Positions 44,014-53,833 of a stretch of DNA of 64,000 nucleotides are shown here, piece by piece. Each line of letters opens with the position of its first letter. The stretch's first letter is position 1. Origin of the DNA: Syntrophomonadaceae bacterium (lineage in GTDB: Bacteria; Bacillota; DSM-12270; Thermacetogeniales; Thermacetogeniaceae); NCBI GenBank assembly GCA_012840385.1, contig DULK01000035.1, forward strand, positions 1 to 64,000, read 5' to 3'. The position numbers and the translations under genes were made by a program. Under the pieces are notes generated by a model that saw only the letters and a list, made by a program, of their open reading frames with translations, was not told where the DNA came from and ran no database searches.

Positions 44014-45630
44014 ATGCCCAGCTACAATGAACGGGAGTATAAAAACACAAATCTATTCCGTATATTGGAATTTACCCCGGAGGGTGTATATTTAACCGTA
44101 TCTCCCTTGAGTACATTGAAGTTTTCGGATCTGGAACAGGAACTCAACACCCTGTCTGTAACGGGAGTAGATTGGAATGCCGTAAACCAAGCGTTGCAGG
44201 AAAGATCAACCCGTTGTCTCATTGCGCCACCCCAGGAAGTTTCAAAAAAAGATGGGGAAGTTATTGTTGGTATCAGCCAGGATGAAATGGAAGCCTATCT
44301 CACCGTTTTTCCACCCATTAACGGAAACCCGGTTACCAGGGAAGCAGTTCTTAAAGCCCTTGAGAAAGAAGGAGTTGTTTTCGGAATCGACTATGCCAAA
44401 TTGGACGAGGCTATCCAAGAAGCCAATCCAAATGTTAGAGTTGTTGTTGCTCGTGGAAAACCGGCCGTAGATGGGAAAGATGCGGAAATAAATTATAGTT
44501 TTCCCCTTGAAAAAACGCCTCTTAAACCTGTTGAGTTGGAAAACGGCAGGGTTGATTACTATAATTTAAACCTGGTTCATAATATAAAGGAAGGCCAGGT
44601 TCTGGCTACAAAAACCCCGGCAACTCAGGGAGAAGCAGGTTACACGGTTAGAGGGAATAAACTCTTGCCACGCGCCGGGAGAGACTTGCCAATTAGAGCG
44701 GGTAAAAACACCCAACTGACCGCTGACGGCATGAGCCTCAAAGCAACAACAAACGGTCATGTAGTGATACAGGACGGAAGGATTAATGTTTATACCACAT
44801 ATATAATACCCGGTGATGTGGATTTCTCGACCGGCAATATCGAATATGTTGGCAGTGTTCGAATCATTGGAAGCATTAAATCCGGTTTTACGGTAAAAGC
44901 TGACGGAGATGTGGAAGTGGGAGAAACCGTCGAAGGGGGTTCCATTATCGCCGGGCGCAACGTTATAGCAAAGGAGGGAATTCGCGGACTAGAAAAGGGG
45001 AGTGTTGTCGCTAAGGGATCCGTTTTTGCAAAGTTCTTAGAAAATGCAAAGGTACAGGCAGGGGAGAACGTCATAGTAGGAGAGTCAATCATGCACAGCA
45101 ATGTAAGTGCTGGAGGCAAAATCATTGTTGATGGCAGAAAAGGATTCCTGGTTGGAGGAATTTGCAGAGCCGGTGAAGAGATTGAAGCGAAGACAATTGG
45201 GTCAAACATGGCGACGGTTACGGAACTGGAAGTGGGAGTAGATCCAGAACAAAGGGTAGCTTATAACAAGATTGTAGCGGCAAGAAAGGAAATCGAAAAA
45301 AACCTGGATAAAGTAGAGAAAGCACTGCACTTGCTGAAAGTATTGGTGGAAGAAGGAAAGACTTTGCCGCCGGAGAAGGAATCACTCTTAAGCAAGTTGG
45401 AGCATACTCGATGGGAACTTAAATCAAAACTGGAAGAGGTTATGCAAGCGGAAGAAAACCTGTTTAGAAGCCTCAGTATGCTCGGAAAAGGAAAAGTAAA
45501 AGTTAACAACCATATCCATCCGGGTGTTATTATTAGAATTGGCAATCTAACTTATTATGTGCGTGATGAGATGAAATGTGTGGTATTTGCAATACAGGAA
45601 GGAGAAGTTAGGGCAATGCCTTGCTCCTAG
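44014..45630 (+). CDS. FapA-like protein (DUF342)
   Basis: A 538-residue protein of the FapA/DUF342 family. It has an N-terminal domain (about 1-190), a central parallel beta-helix-like region rich in Gly/Val repeats (about 200-400, for example GSVRIIGSIKSGF and ISIGAG-like turns) and a C-terminal coiled coil (about 420-500). Family members recruit polar or flagellar factors in other bacteria; here the role is inferred only from the position after sigD. ATG 44014 has AAGGGG upstream. Confidence 0.85.
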   Translation: MPSYNEREYKNTNLFRILEFTPEGVYLTVSPLSTLKFSDLEQELNTLSVTGVDWNAVNQALQERSTRCLIAPPQEVSKKDGEVIVGISQDEMEAYLTVFPPINGNPVTREAVLKALEKEGVVFGIDYAKLDEAIQEANPNVRVVVARGKPAVDGKDAEINYSFPLEKTPLKPVELENGRVDYYNLNLVHNIKEGQVLATKTPATQGEAGYTVRGNKLLPRAGRDLPIRAGKNTQLTADGMSLKATTNGHVVIQDGRINVYTTYIIPGDVDFSTGNIEYVGSVRIIGSIKSGFTVKADGDVEVGETVEGGSIIAGRNVIAKEGIRGLEKGSVVAKGSVFAKFLENAKVQAGENVIVGESIMHSNVSAGGKIIVDGRKGFLVGGICRAGEEIEAKTIGSNMATVTELEVGVDPEQRVAYNKIVAARKEIEKNLDKVEKALHLLKVLVEEGKTLPPEKESLLSKLEHTRWELKSKLEEVMQAEENLFRSLSMLGKGKVKVNNHIHPGVIIRIGNLTYYVRDEMKCVVFAIQEGEVRAMPCS

Positions 45631-45657
45631 GAATCACATACCATGTGGGGGGTTACC

Positions 45658-45993
45658 ATGACTCAGGCGGTTGATTTCCAGATACTTCTTCCAAGGGCTC
45701 AGGATATTAGCAGGATTCAGCACATCCAACAGACAAATGAGCAGAACCAACAGCAATGTTTTGCCGCACATCTTGCACATGATACAGAAATAGCTCAAAG
45801 AACCGTGCAAAATCCTTCTCAGACCAGGGAAGCGAGGATTAAGGAGGAAGAACGCAAACAGCAACAGTCGTTGCAACACCAACAAGAAAAACCTTTCGAA
45901 AAGAAAAAAAATGCATCATTTGAAACGTCAGACGAAACTATAGAAAAGACCGATAATGCAAACTTAGGGCGCCATATTGATCTAAAAATTTAG
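45658..45993 (+). CDS. Unknown small Gln-rich protein of the flagellar cluster
   Basis: A 111-residue hydrophilic, Gln- and Glu-rich protein, probably one long helix, with no recognised domain. The N-terminus TQAVDFQILLPRAQDISRIQ and the C-terminus GRHIDLKI look like short binding segments at either end of a charged linker. ATG 45658 has GGGGGG five bases upstream. It is placed between FapA and the SwrB-like gene, suggesting a motility role. Confidence 0.7.
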   Translation: MTQAVDFQILLPRAQDISRIQHIQQTNEQNQQQCFAAHLAHDTEIAQRTVQNPSQTREARIKEEERKQQQSLQHQQEKPFEKKKNASFETSDETIEKTDNANLGRHIDLKI

Positions 45994-46012
45994 TTTAGAG
46001 GAGTAAAAATAA

Positions 46013-46567
46013 ATGGAAGTATTGATTATTGTCTTAGGACTGCTTACGACCGGTATTATTGCATTGGTTTCTCTGATTGTTTGGCGGGACAGACGGGAAT
46101 TGAAGCTTAAACAAATCGCCATTGAAATCAATCGGGTTGAAGAAATCTTGAATAATTTCTATCAAAATAAGCAGGAATTTGACAAAATGCTCGACAGTGC
46201 AAAAAGATACACCGACAATGCCATTTCACAGGTAGAAGGGCAGATCAAGCAGATCAAGAATACCCTGACGCATATCGAGCAGCGTCTCCCACTTGTTAGC
46301 TTGAGCGGGGATAAAAAGGAGACAGGCAGGGAACGGGAGAGAAACCACAAAACTCAAGGCAAAGGAAAATCTCGAGGCAGCCGGGATCCAAAACATCAGT
46401 CCCAGAAAACAGGTGAGATTATAAAAATCAATGATGGGGAAAAATACGCACGAATCTATGAAATGGCTGAAAAAGGTTTAAACACCCAGGAAATTGCCCA
46501 GAAATTAAATTTAGGCCATGATGAGGTAGAACTCGTGCTGGAATTAAAGGGGAAAAAGCTTTCTTAA
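46013..46567 (+). CDS. SwrB-like membrane protein (DUF6115-like)
   Basis: A 184-residue protein with one N-terminal membrane helix (about 3-24), a coiled coil (about 30-100), a charged linker and a C-terminal helix-turn-helix-like segment YEMAEKGLNTQEIAQKLNLG. It occupies the exact swrB place of B. subtilis (sigD-swrB-rpsB) and shares the layout, so a role in activating flagellar assembly is plausible. The sequence match is not proven. ATG 46013 has GAGGAG upstream. Confidence 0.75.
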   Translation: MEVLIIVLGLLTTGIIALVSLIVWRDRRELKLKQIAIEINRVEEILNNFYQNKQEFDKMLDSAKRYTDNAISQVEGQIKQIKNTLTHIEQRLPLVSLSGDKKETGRERERNHKTQGKGKSRGSRDPKHQSQKTGEIIKINDGEKYARIYEMAEKGLNTQEIAQKLNLGHDEVELVLELKGKKLS

Positions 46568-46574
46568 GATGGAT

Positions 46575-46605
46575 AAGGCCCTGTTTAAAAAGCAGGCGCC
46601 TTTTT
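46575..46605 (+). terminator. Terminator of the fla/che cluster
   Basis: AAGGC plus CCTG (46575-46583) pairs with CAGG plus GCCTT (46593-46602), with one bulged C, around a TTTAAAAAG loop. A T-run follows to 46605. The same T-run lies against the rpsB promoter. Confidence 0.8.
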
Positions 46606-46606
46606 G

Positions 46607-46636
46607 TTGTCAGTTGTTAGCTTTTTATGATATACT
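46607..46636 (+). promoter_or_regulatory. rpsB promoter
   Basis: TTGTCA (46607-46612) and TATACT (46631-46636) are separated by 18 bases, a good sigma-A type promoter. It starts immediately after the flagellar terminator, about 100 bases before rpsB. Confidence 0.7.
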
Positions 46637-46657
46637 AACCGATGGCGTAAAAACACA

Positions 46658-46713
46658 CGCTACTGAAGACGCCAGAAGGTCCCCTTTGGGTCCTGGCCGT
46701 TGATGAAGTAGCG
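46658..46713 (+). promoter_or_regulatory. Structured leader of rpsB
   Basis: CGCTACT (46658-46664) pairs perfectly with AGTAGCG (46707-46713). Inside is a second stem-loop: GCCA (46671-46674) with TGGC (46694-46697), continued by GG-T-CCC and GGG-T-CC around a CTTT loop. The whole lies between the promoter and the AAGGAGG site. This is the form expected of an autoregulatory ribosomal-protein leader, here presumably binding S2. Confidence 0.6.
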
Positions 46714-46741
46714 GAGGAAAAACCTTAAGGAGGAATTTTTT

Positions 46742-47470
46742 GTGTCGGTAATTTCCATGAAGCAATTGCTCGAGGCTGGCGTTCATTTTGGTCACCAAAC
46801 CAGACGGTGGAATCCTAAAATGGCGCCCTATATCTTTACTGAGCGGAATGGCATTTACATCATTGATCTGCAGAAGACGGTAAAAAAGATTGACGAGGCT
46901 TATGCTTTTATCAAGGATGTGGTACAGGAAGGAAAAAGTGTTTTGTTTGTTGGTACCAAGAAACAGGCTCAGGAATCGGTGCGCGAAGAAGCAGAAAGAT
47001 GCGGCATGTTTTATGTTAATGAACGCTGGCTTGGCGGAATACTGACTAACTTTGCAACAATCCGCAAGCGGGTGGATCGCCTTTGTGAACTTGAACAGAT
47101 GGAGGAATCGGGCCACTTTGATCTTCTCCCGAAGAAGGAAGTAACTAAGTTAAGAGCCGAAAAGGAAAAATTGCTGAGGTTCCTGCGGGGAATTAAGGAT
47201 ATGAAAGAGTTGCCGGGTGCCCTTTTTATTGTAGATTCCCGCAAAGAGCGAATTGCTGTTTTAGAGGCCCGTAAACTGGGAATACCTACAGTTGGAATTG
47301 TTGATACTAATTGTGACCCTGATGAGATTGATTATGTGATACCGGGGAATGATGACGCCATTAGGGCAGTGCGCCTGCTTACATCCAAAATGGCGGACGC
47401 GGTGCTTGAGGCGAAGCAAGGAGAACAGCAACAAGAACAACTACAGCCGCAAGAACAGGCTGAGGAATAA
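46742..47470 (+). CDS. rpsB: Ribosomal protein S2
   Basis: A 242-residue small-subunit protein. [20 protein letters not shown] is the universal N-terminal motif, and [12 protein letters not shown] and [19 protein letters not shown] follow. The Gln-rich tail after about residue 225 is variable. GTG 46742 has AAGGAGG eight bases upstream. Confidence 0.98.
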   Translation: MSVISMKQLLEAGVHFGHQTRRWNPKMAPYIFTERNGIYIIDLQKTVKKIDEAYAFIKDVVQEGKSVLFVGTKKQAQESVREEAERCGMFYVNERWLGGILTNFATIRKRVDRLCELEQMEESGHFDLLPKKEVTKLRAEKEKLLRFLRGIKDMKELPGALFIVDSRKERIAVLEARKLGIPTVGIVDTNCDPDEIDYVIPGNDDAIRAVRLLTSKMADAVLEAKQGEQQQEQLQPQEQAEE

Positions 47471-47504
47471 TTGTGACCGTGCACAGAAGACGGAGGGGAT
47501 ATTT

Positions 47505-48101
47505 TTGATTAAGGCCGAACTTGTAAAGGAACTAAGAGAGCGGACCGGGGCCGGTATGATGGACTGTAAAAAGGCCCTCACGGAAACCGGCGGTGACATG
47601 GAAAAGGCAATTATCTACCTGCGGGAACACGGTCTTGCGGCAGCCGCTAAAAAGGCCGGGAGAACCACTAAAGAAGGCAGAATTGAAGCCTATATTCACC
47701 CTGGTGCAAAACTGGGGGTGCTTATCGAGGTTGATTGCGAAACAGATTTTGTTGCAAATACCGAAGATTACAAGCATCTTTGCCGTGAACTTGCTATGCA
47801 GGTCGCAGCCGCAAGTCCCAGTTACATCAGCAGGGAAGATGTTCCTCAGGAGCAGGTGGAAAAGGAAGCAGCCATTCTCCGCAACCAGGCTCTTGCAGAA
47901 GGTAAACCGGAAAAGGTTGTAGAAAAGATTGTTGCCGGGAGGTTGGAAAAGTTTTATCAAGATGTTTGTCTCCTGGAACAGCCTTATATCAGGGATGCGG
48001 AGAAAACAGTCAAAGAATTGATCAACGAATACATCGCAAAACTGGGAGAAAATATTGTAGTCCGTCGTTTCACCAGGTTTCGTCTGGGAGAAAATGCATA
48101 A
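47505..48101 (+). CDS. tsf: Translation elongation factor Ts
   Basis: A 198-residue guanine-nucleotide exchange factor for EF-Tu, of the short form typical of many Clostridia. [17 protein letters not shown] and [15 protein letters not shown] are diagnostic. TTG 47505 has CGGAGGGG upstream; the longer upstream frame overlaps rpsB and has no site. Confidence 0.97.
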   Translation: MIKAELVKELRERTGAGMMDCKKALTETGGDMEKAIIYLREHGLAAAAKKAGRTTKEGRIEAYIHPGAKLGVLIEVDCETDFVANTEDYKHLCRELAMQVAAASPSYISREDVPQEQVEKEAAILRNQALAEGKPEKVVEKIVAGRLEKFYQDVCLLEQPYIRDAEKTVKELINEYIAKLGENIVVRRFTRFRLGENA

Positions 48102-48149
48102 ATCCTATAAATCTAAAAAGGAATTCAGTAGGTTCTGTAGAAGATATGA

Positions 48150-49449
<1,300 letters not shown>

Positions 49450-49471
49450 TGTTGGCAAAAAGTGAGGGCAG

Positions 49472-49717
49472 ATGACCGTATCCATACCAGACACAGTAGG
49501 TTATCTTTTTAAAGAAGCACAGCGCATCTTAGAGGAAGCAGGTTGCCGGGTGCAGCTTAACCCGAGAGGATTGCCTTTAAAGGGACAGCTCAGAGTTATA
49601 CGCCAGCGGACGGTTGGAGAAAAAACAGTCGAATTAACCTTAGCCAGTGAAATATATGAAGACCCAAGTCTCATAGAAAAGGAGGTGAAAAAGAATGCCT
49701 TACAAGATTACAGATAA
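49472..49717 (+). CDS. Small PASTA-like protein
   Basis: An 81-residue protein with the alternating pattern of one PASTA domain: PDTVGYLFKEAQRILEEAGC, then LRVIRQRTVGEKTVELTLA. PASTA domains usually sit in tandem on membrane kinases or penicillin-binding proteins; here there is no membrane helix or second domain, so its function is unknown. GAGGG precedes ATG 49472. It overlaps the ribosome site and start of the ferredoxin gene. Confidence 0.7.
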   Translation: MTVSIPDTVGYLFKEAQRILEEAGCRVQLNPRGLPLKGQLRVIRQRTVGEKTVELTLASEIYEDPSLIEKEVKKNALQDYR

Positions 49718-49865
49718 ATGTGAAGCATGTGGCAGCTGCATGGATGAATGCCCGAATGAGGCCATTGAAGAGGTAGACGGCAAGTACAGGATTAATCCTG
49801 ATAAGTGCGAGGATTGCGGAACCTGCATCGATGTCTGCCCGAATGAGGCGATCACTGAAGAGTAA
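49695..49865 (+). CDS. Small 2[4Fe-4S] ferredoxin
   Basis: A 56-residue bacterial ferredoxin. It carries two complete CxxCxxCxxxCP cluster motifs: CEACGSCMDECPNEAI and CEDCGTCIDVCPNEAI. ATG 49695 has AAGGAGGTGA upstream and overlaps the end of the PASTA-like gene by 23 bases. As a low-potential electron carrier in the same segment as ispG, it could supply the electrons for that enzyme; this is inference. A terminator follows. Confidence 0.93.
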   Translation: MPYKITDKCEACGSCMDECPNEAIEEVDGKYRINPDKCEDCGTCIDVCPNEAITEE

Positions 49866-49883
49866 AATTAGGTTAGTTCTCTT

Positions 49884-49906
49884 CCCCCTCAAGGAGGGGG
49901 TTTTTC
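49884..49906 (+). terminator. Terminator after the ferredoxin gene
   Basis: CCCCCT (49884-49889) pairs perfectly with AGGGGG (49895-49900), with a CAAGG loop, followed by TTTTTCTT. It would end or attenuate the rpsB transcript before uppS. Confidence 0.85.
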
Positions 49907-49935
49907 TTAATTCCAAGGATATGGGAGAGTACAGC

Positions 49936-50730
49936 TTGTTTCAGCACATCTTGGGGTTTTTTAATAAAATAAGACAGAGAAGAAACGTAGATAACTTAAC
50001 AACCAATCGTTTACGAAAAATGCTTGATCCGGCGCGCCTCCCCCGTCATGTCGCTATTATCATGGATGGAAACGGGAGATGGGCCCAGGCAAGAGGCCTC
50101 CCCCGGGGGTTAGGCCATCGTGCAGGTGTGGAATCCCTCAAAGACATTGTATCCGTTTGTTTAGAACTCGGCATTAAGGTTTTGACCGTATATGCTTTTT
50201 CCACAGAAAACTGGAAAAGACCACAAGAAGAAGTCAGCATACTAATGAATTTATTATGCGAGTATATTCAAAAGGAACTTAAAGAACTTCACGAGCACAA
50301 CGTACAGGTTAGGGCAATTGGTCATATAGACGAGCTTCCTCTACCTGCTCAAAGAGAACTAGAAAAAGCCCAAAAGCTGACAGCTAATAACGAAAAACTG
50401 ATCCTGAACATAGCCTTAAATTATGGTGGACGGCTGGAAATTGTGGATGCCGCCCGCAAGCTTGCAATGCGGGTCAAGCAGGGGGAGATTAATCCTCTCG
50501 ACATAGACGAATCCCTCTTCAAACAGTATTTGTATACCGCGGACCTCCCCGATCCCGACCTTTTAATCAGACCAGCGGGAGAACTTAGAATCAGCAACTT
50601 TTTGCTCTGGCAGACAGCCTATACTGAGTTTTGGGGTACCTCCGTCTATTGGCCAGATTTTCGCCCCAAACATTTTTTACAAGCATTGGTGGATTTTCAG
50701 AAGCGGGAACGGCGCTTTGGCGGACTTTGA
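49936..50730 (+). CDS. uppS: Undecaprenyl diphosphate synthase
   Basis: A 264-residue cis-prenyltransferase making the C55 lipid carrier. IIMDGNGRWAQARGLPRG carries the catalytic Asp, and STENWKRPQEEV, NIALNYGGR and DLLIRPAGELRISNFLLWQ follow. TTG 49936 has GGGAG about eight bases upstream; ATG 49921 is an alternative with an adjacent AAGGA. The start comes after the ferredoxin terminator. Confidence 0.96.
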   Translation: MFQHILGFFNKIRQRRNVDNLTTNRLRKMLDPARLPRHVAIIMDGNGRWAQARGLPRGLGHRAGVESLKDIVSVCLELGIKVLTVYAFSTENWKRPQEEVSILMNLLCEYIQKELKELHEHNVQVRAIGHIDELPLPAQRELEKAQKLTANNEKLILNIALNYGGRLEIVDAARKLAMRVKQGEINPLDIDESLFKQYLYTADLPDPDLLIRPAGELRISNFLLWQTAYTEFWGTSVYWPDFRPKHFLQALVDFQKRERRFGGL

Positions 50731-50746
50731 GAGAGGTATCAGTCCT

Positions 50747-51553
50747 ATGTTATTAAAGAGAATCTTAAGTGCAGTGATAGGTATACCAATCCTTGTTTAC
50801 CTTGTCTATGAGGGAAGACTGCTCTTCCTTACCGGGGTGATTTTTCTAACGGTTACCGGCCTTTTCGAGTTGCGCCGGATTTTGTTGCGCATGAACCTGA
50901 AGATAATACCCTTTCTGTTATATGGGAGCGGCTTGGTCTTTCCTCTTCTTGCCTATTTTACTTCAAACGACAAAAGCGGCTGGGCCTTTTACATCGGTCT
51001 TACATTAATTTTAATGATGCATCTTATAATTTTGATGATTACCTTCCCAAAGTATTCAGTAGGCGATTTAGCCTCTTCTTATCTGGGAAGTTGTTATATA
51101 GGAATGCTTTTAAGTTACCTTATTCTCATCAGAAAGATGGTTCCCTATGGATTTCCATACCTACTTCTTGTCCTGATCCTAACGTGGTCGTGCGATATAG
51201 GGGCCTATTTCTCAGGACGGCTGTTTGGGCGGCGGCCGCTGTGGCCCAGGTTAAGCCCTCATAAAACCCTCGAAGGTTCCATCGGAGGCTTAATCCTTTG
51301 TATAGGGTCGGCTCTTTTATTGCAAGCAATATATCGGCTGTTTTCCCTGTTTGATGCACTGATGCTTGGTATCCTGATAGGGAGCGTTGTCCAGATAGGT
51401 GACCTGGTGGAATCGGCCTTTAAAAGATTGGGCAGGGTTAAAAATTCCGGAGACTTGATTCCCGGTCATGGAGGCATCCTGGATCGTTTTGACAGTCTTC
51501 TTTTTAGCGCACCCGCGGCATACTTTTACTTAAAGTTCTTTATAAACCCCTAA
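50747..51553 (+). CDS. cdsA: Phosphatidate cytidylyltransferase
   Basis: A 268-residue membrane enzyme making CDP-diacylglycerol for phospholipids. About eight membrane helices precede the signature SPHKTLEGSIGG and GDLVESAFKR...KNSGDLIPGHGGILDRFDS. ATG 50747 follows GAGAGG. Confidence 0.96.
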   Translation: MLLKRILSAVIGIPILVYLVYEGRLLFLTGVIFLTVTGLFELRRILLRMNLKIIPFLLYGSGLVFPLLAYFTSNDKSGWAFYIGLTLILMMHLIILMITFPKYSVGDLASSYLGSCYIGMLLSYLILIRKMVPYGFPYLLLVLILTWSCDIGAYFSGRLFGRRPLWPRLSPHKTLEGSIGGLILCIGSALLLQAIYRLFSLFDALMLGILIGSVVQIGDLVESAFKRLGRVKNSGDLIPGHGGILDRFDSLLFSAPAAYFYLKFFINP

Positions 51554-51564
51554 GGAGTAGAAGC

Positions 51565-52665
51565 ATGTCTCAAGCTATAGAGAAAATGCTCTTATGGCTC
51601 TTAAAAATCGTAATCACAATCCTGGCTGTTGCGGGGTTGTACTTTTTCGTGAAATACTTCTGGCCGCTTTTTGAGCATTCGCTTACGGCTGGGATTAAAG
51701 TTGCTCTCCCTTTTTTTGTCGCCTATCTCTTCGGAACCCTGCTTAACCCGATCATCACTCTTTTGCAAAAGAAGCTTCATCTTTCCCGCACCTGGGGAGC
51801 ACTGATCTCTCTGGTCGTTTTCTTATCCATAATTGGAGGGTTGTTATATCTTCTCGTTTCCAACCTTATCCGTGAACTGATCCAGCTTTCAGCGGTTCTT
51901 GGTACACTTTCTGAAAATATTGGGAACCTGAACATTAATCTGCTGTTGGAAAGGTTCCGCATTTTATTGATTAACCTGCATCTTCCCCCGGATATTGTGC
52001 AGAATACTGTCGGGAACGTCTGGCAGGTTTTCGACGTAATCAAGAATTTAACCAAAATGTTCTTGACTCAACTCCTTCATATTGTAACATCACTACCAAA
52101 CTACTTTATTCTTTTGATTATTACGGTAATTGCGAGCTTCTTTTTTGCACGCGATTTCGATCTCATCAAAAAGAGTACAATAAAATTCATACCTGTTAAG
52201 TGGCAGCCCCATTTCGTCAGGGTGGTGGCAAGCCTGAACAAGGCTTTGTCCGGCTACTTGAAAGCGGTGCTGGTTTTAATCAGCATATCAGGCTTTATTA
52301 GTTTAATAGGGTTGACAATTCTCGGTGTCAGTTACGCTCATATTCTGGCAGTTGTAATAGCATTGTTTGACCTTTTACCGGTTTTGGGCCCCGGCTCCCT
52401 GTACATTCCCTGGAGTATCTGGTTGTTTATCTCGGGAAACCTGCGCCTTGGGATTGGTCTCCTGGTTCTATATGGTATAATCGTAGTGGTAAGGCAACTC
52501 CTGGAACCAAAGATAGTTGGCCAAAGTATTGGGCTTCATCCCCTTACTACATTAATGGCACTCTATTTTGGACTCTCCCTTTTAGGGTTTTGGGGTATTA
52601 TCCTGGGCCCCGCCGTGGTTATAGCTTATAAGGCATTTTTCGATGAACAAAAGGCAGGAACTTAG
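51565..52665 (+). CDS. AI-2E family membrane transporter-like protein
   Basis: A 366-residue protein with about eight membrane helices, of the AI-2E/PerM family. The conserved C-terminal part shows DLLPVLGPGSLYIPW and RQLLEPKIVGQSIGLHPL. Substrates are often unknown; a quorum signal role should not be assumed. ATG 51565 has AAGGAG upstream. Confidence 0.85.
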   Translation: MSQAIEKMLLWLLKIVITILAVAGLYFFVKYFWPLFEHSLTAGIKVALPFFVAYLFGTLLNPIITLLQKKLHLSRTWGALISLVVFLSIIGGLLYLLVSNLIRELIQLSAVLGTLSENIGNLNINLLLERFRILLINLHLPPDIVQNTVGNVWQVFDVIKNLTKMFLTQLLHIVTSLPNYFILLIITVIASFFFARDFDLIKKSTIKFIPVKWQPHFVRVVASLNKALSGYLKAVLVLISISGFISLIGLTILGVSYAHILAVVIALFDLLPVLGPGSLYIPWSIWLFISGNLRLGIGLLVLYGIIVVVRQLLEPKIVGQSIGLHPLTTLMALYFGLSLLGFWGIILGPAVVIAYKAFFDEQKAGT

Positions 52666-52667
52666 TA

Positions 52668-53822
52668 ATGAAAAAAAACGTTGTCATCCTCGGTTCCACC
52701 GGTTCCATTGGAATACAGTCTCTAGAAGTAATCAGCCGGTTCCCCGAAGACTTTAGAATAGTAGGACTGGCTGCCAACCGCAGCATTGATTTGCTAGAAG
52801 AACAGATCAGGTTCTTTGATGTACCTTACGCGGCTGTAATGGATGACCAGGCTGCTGAGATTTTGCAGGATCGCCTGGCTGGGACTAAATGCAAATGCCT
52901 TAAAGGGGCTGAGGGCATTTTAGAACTCGTCAGGCTGCCCGAGGCCGAGCTTATCCTGGTAGCAGTAACCGGTGTTGCCGGGCTGAAACCGACCCTTGAA
53001 GCAATCAAACATAAAAAAAATATTGCGCTAGCCAATAAAGAAACTCTGGTAGCAGGCGGAAATCTCATAATGGATGCAGTTTATCGCAACGGAGTGCAAA
53101 TTTTGCCGGTGGACAGTGAGCACTCGGCAATTTTTCAGTGCTTAGATAAAAGCGAAGACGTGGCAGAATTGATAATAACCGGTTCGGGGGGGCCATTCAG
53201 GAAGTTCACCAGGGAACAGTTGCAACATGTAAGGCCGGATATGGCCTTAAAGCACCCAACCTGGAAAATGGGGCCGAAAATCACCATCGACTCTGCAACA
53301 CTAATGAATAAGGGGCTCGAAGTGATTGAGGCCAAATGGTTGTTTGGTGTTGATTACGATCAAATAAGTGTCATAATTCATCCTCAAAGCATTGTTCACA
53401 GCCTTGTGAGATACAAGGACGGAATGATGCTTGCCCAGCTTGGCTGGCCGGATATGCGCTTGCCGATTCAATATGCACTTCTTTATCCGGTGCGAAAAAG
53501 CAATAACCTGGAGCCCCTGGACCTGGTCAAAGCCGGCCAGCTAACTTTCGAACCTCCTGATCTTGAAAACTTCCCAAGTTTGAGTTTAGCCCGTGAAGCG
53601 GGAAAGGCCGGCGGCACAATGCCTGTTGTATTGAATGCGGCTAATGAAATAGCCGTCAATGCTTTCCTGAATGGGAGGATTAAATTTCTGGACATCCCTG
53701 AAATTATCTCAGGTGTTATGTCCCGGCACGATCGAAAGCAGGTCACCGAACTTGACGATATTTTGGCCGCAGACCGGTGGGCGCGCCAATACGCAGAACA
53801 AATCATTAATACAAGATCTTGA
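52668..53822 (+). CDS. dxr: 1-deoxy-D-xylulose-5-phosphate reductoisomerase
   Basis: A 384-residue MEP pathway enzyme. LGSTGSIGIQSLEVI binds NADPH, and LANKETLVAGG, PVDSEHSAIFQCL and TLMNKGLEVIEA give the metal and substrate site. It makes 2-C-methylerythritol 4-phosphate. ATG 52668 lies two bases after the preceding gene. Confidence 0.98.
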   Translation: MKKNVVILGSTGSIGIQSLEVISRFPEDFRIVGLAANRSIDLLEEQIRFFDVPYAAVMDDQAAEILQDRLAGTKCKCLKGAEGILELVRLPEAELILVAVTGVAGLKPTLEAIKHKKNIALANKETLVAGGNLIMDAVYRNGVQILPVDSEHSAIFQCLDKSEDVAELIITGSGGPFRKFTREQLQHVRPDMALKHPTWKMGPKITIDSATLMNKGLEVIEAKWLFGVDYDQISVIIHPQSIVHSLVRYKDGMMLAQLGWPDMRLPIQYALLYPVRKSNNLEPLDLVKAGQLTFEPPDLENFPSLSLAREAGKAGGTMPVVLNAANEIAVNAFLNGRIKFLDIPEIISGVMSRHDRKQVTELDDILAADRWARQYAEQIINTRS

Positions 53823-53833
53823 GGGGGATTGCG

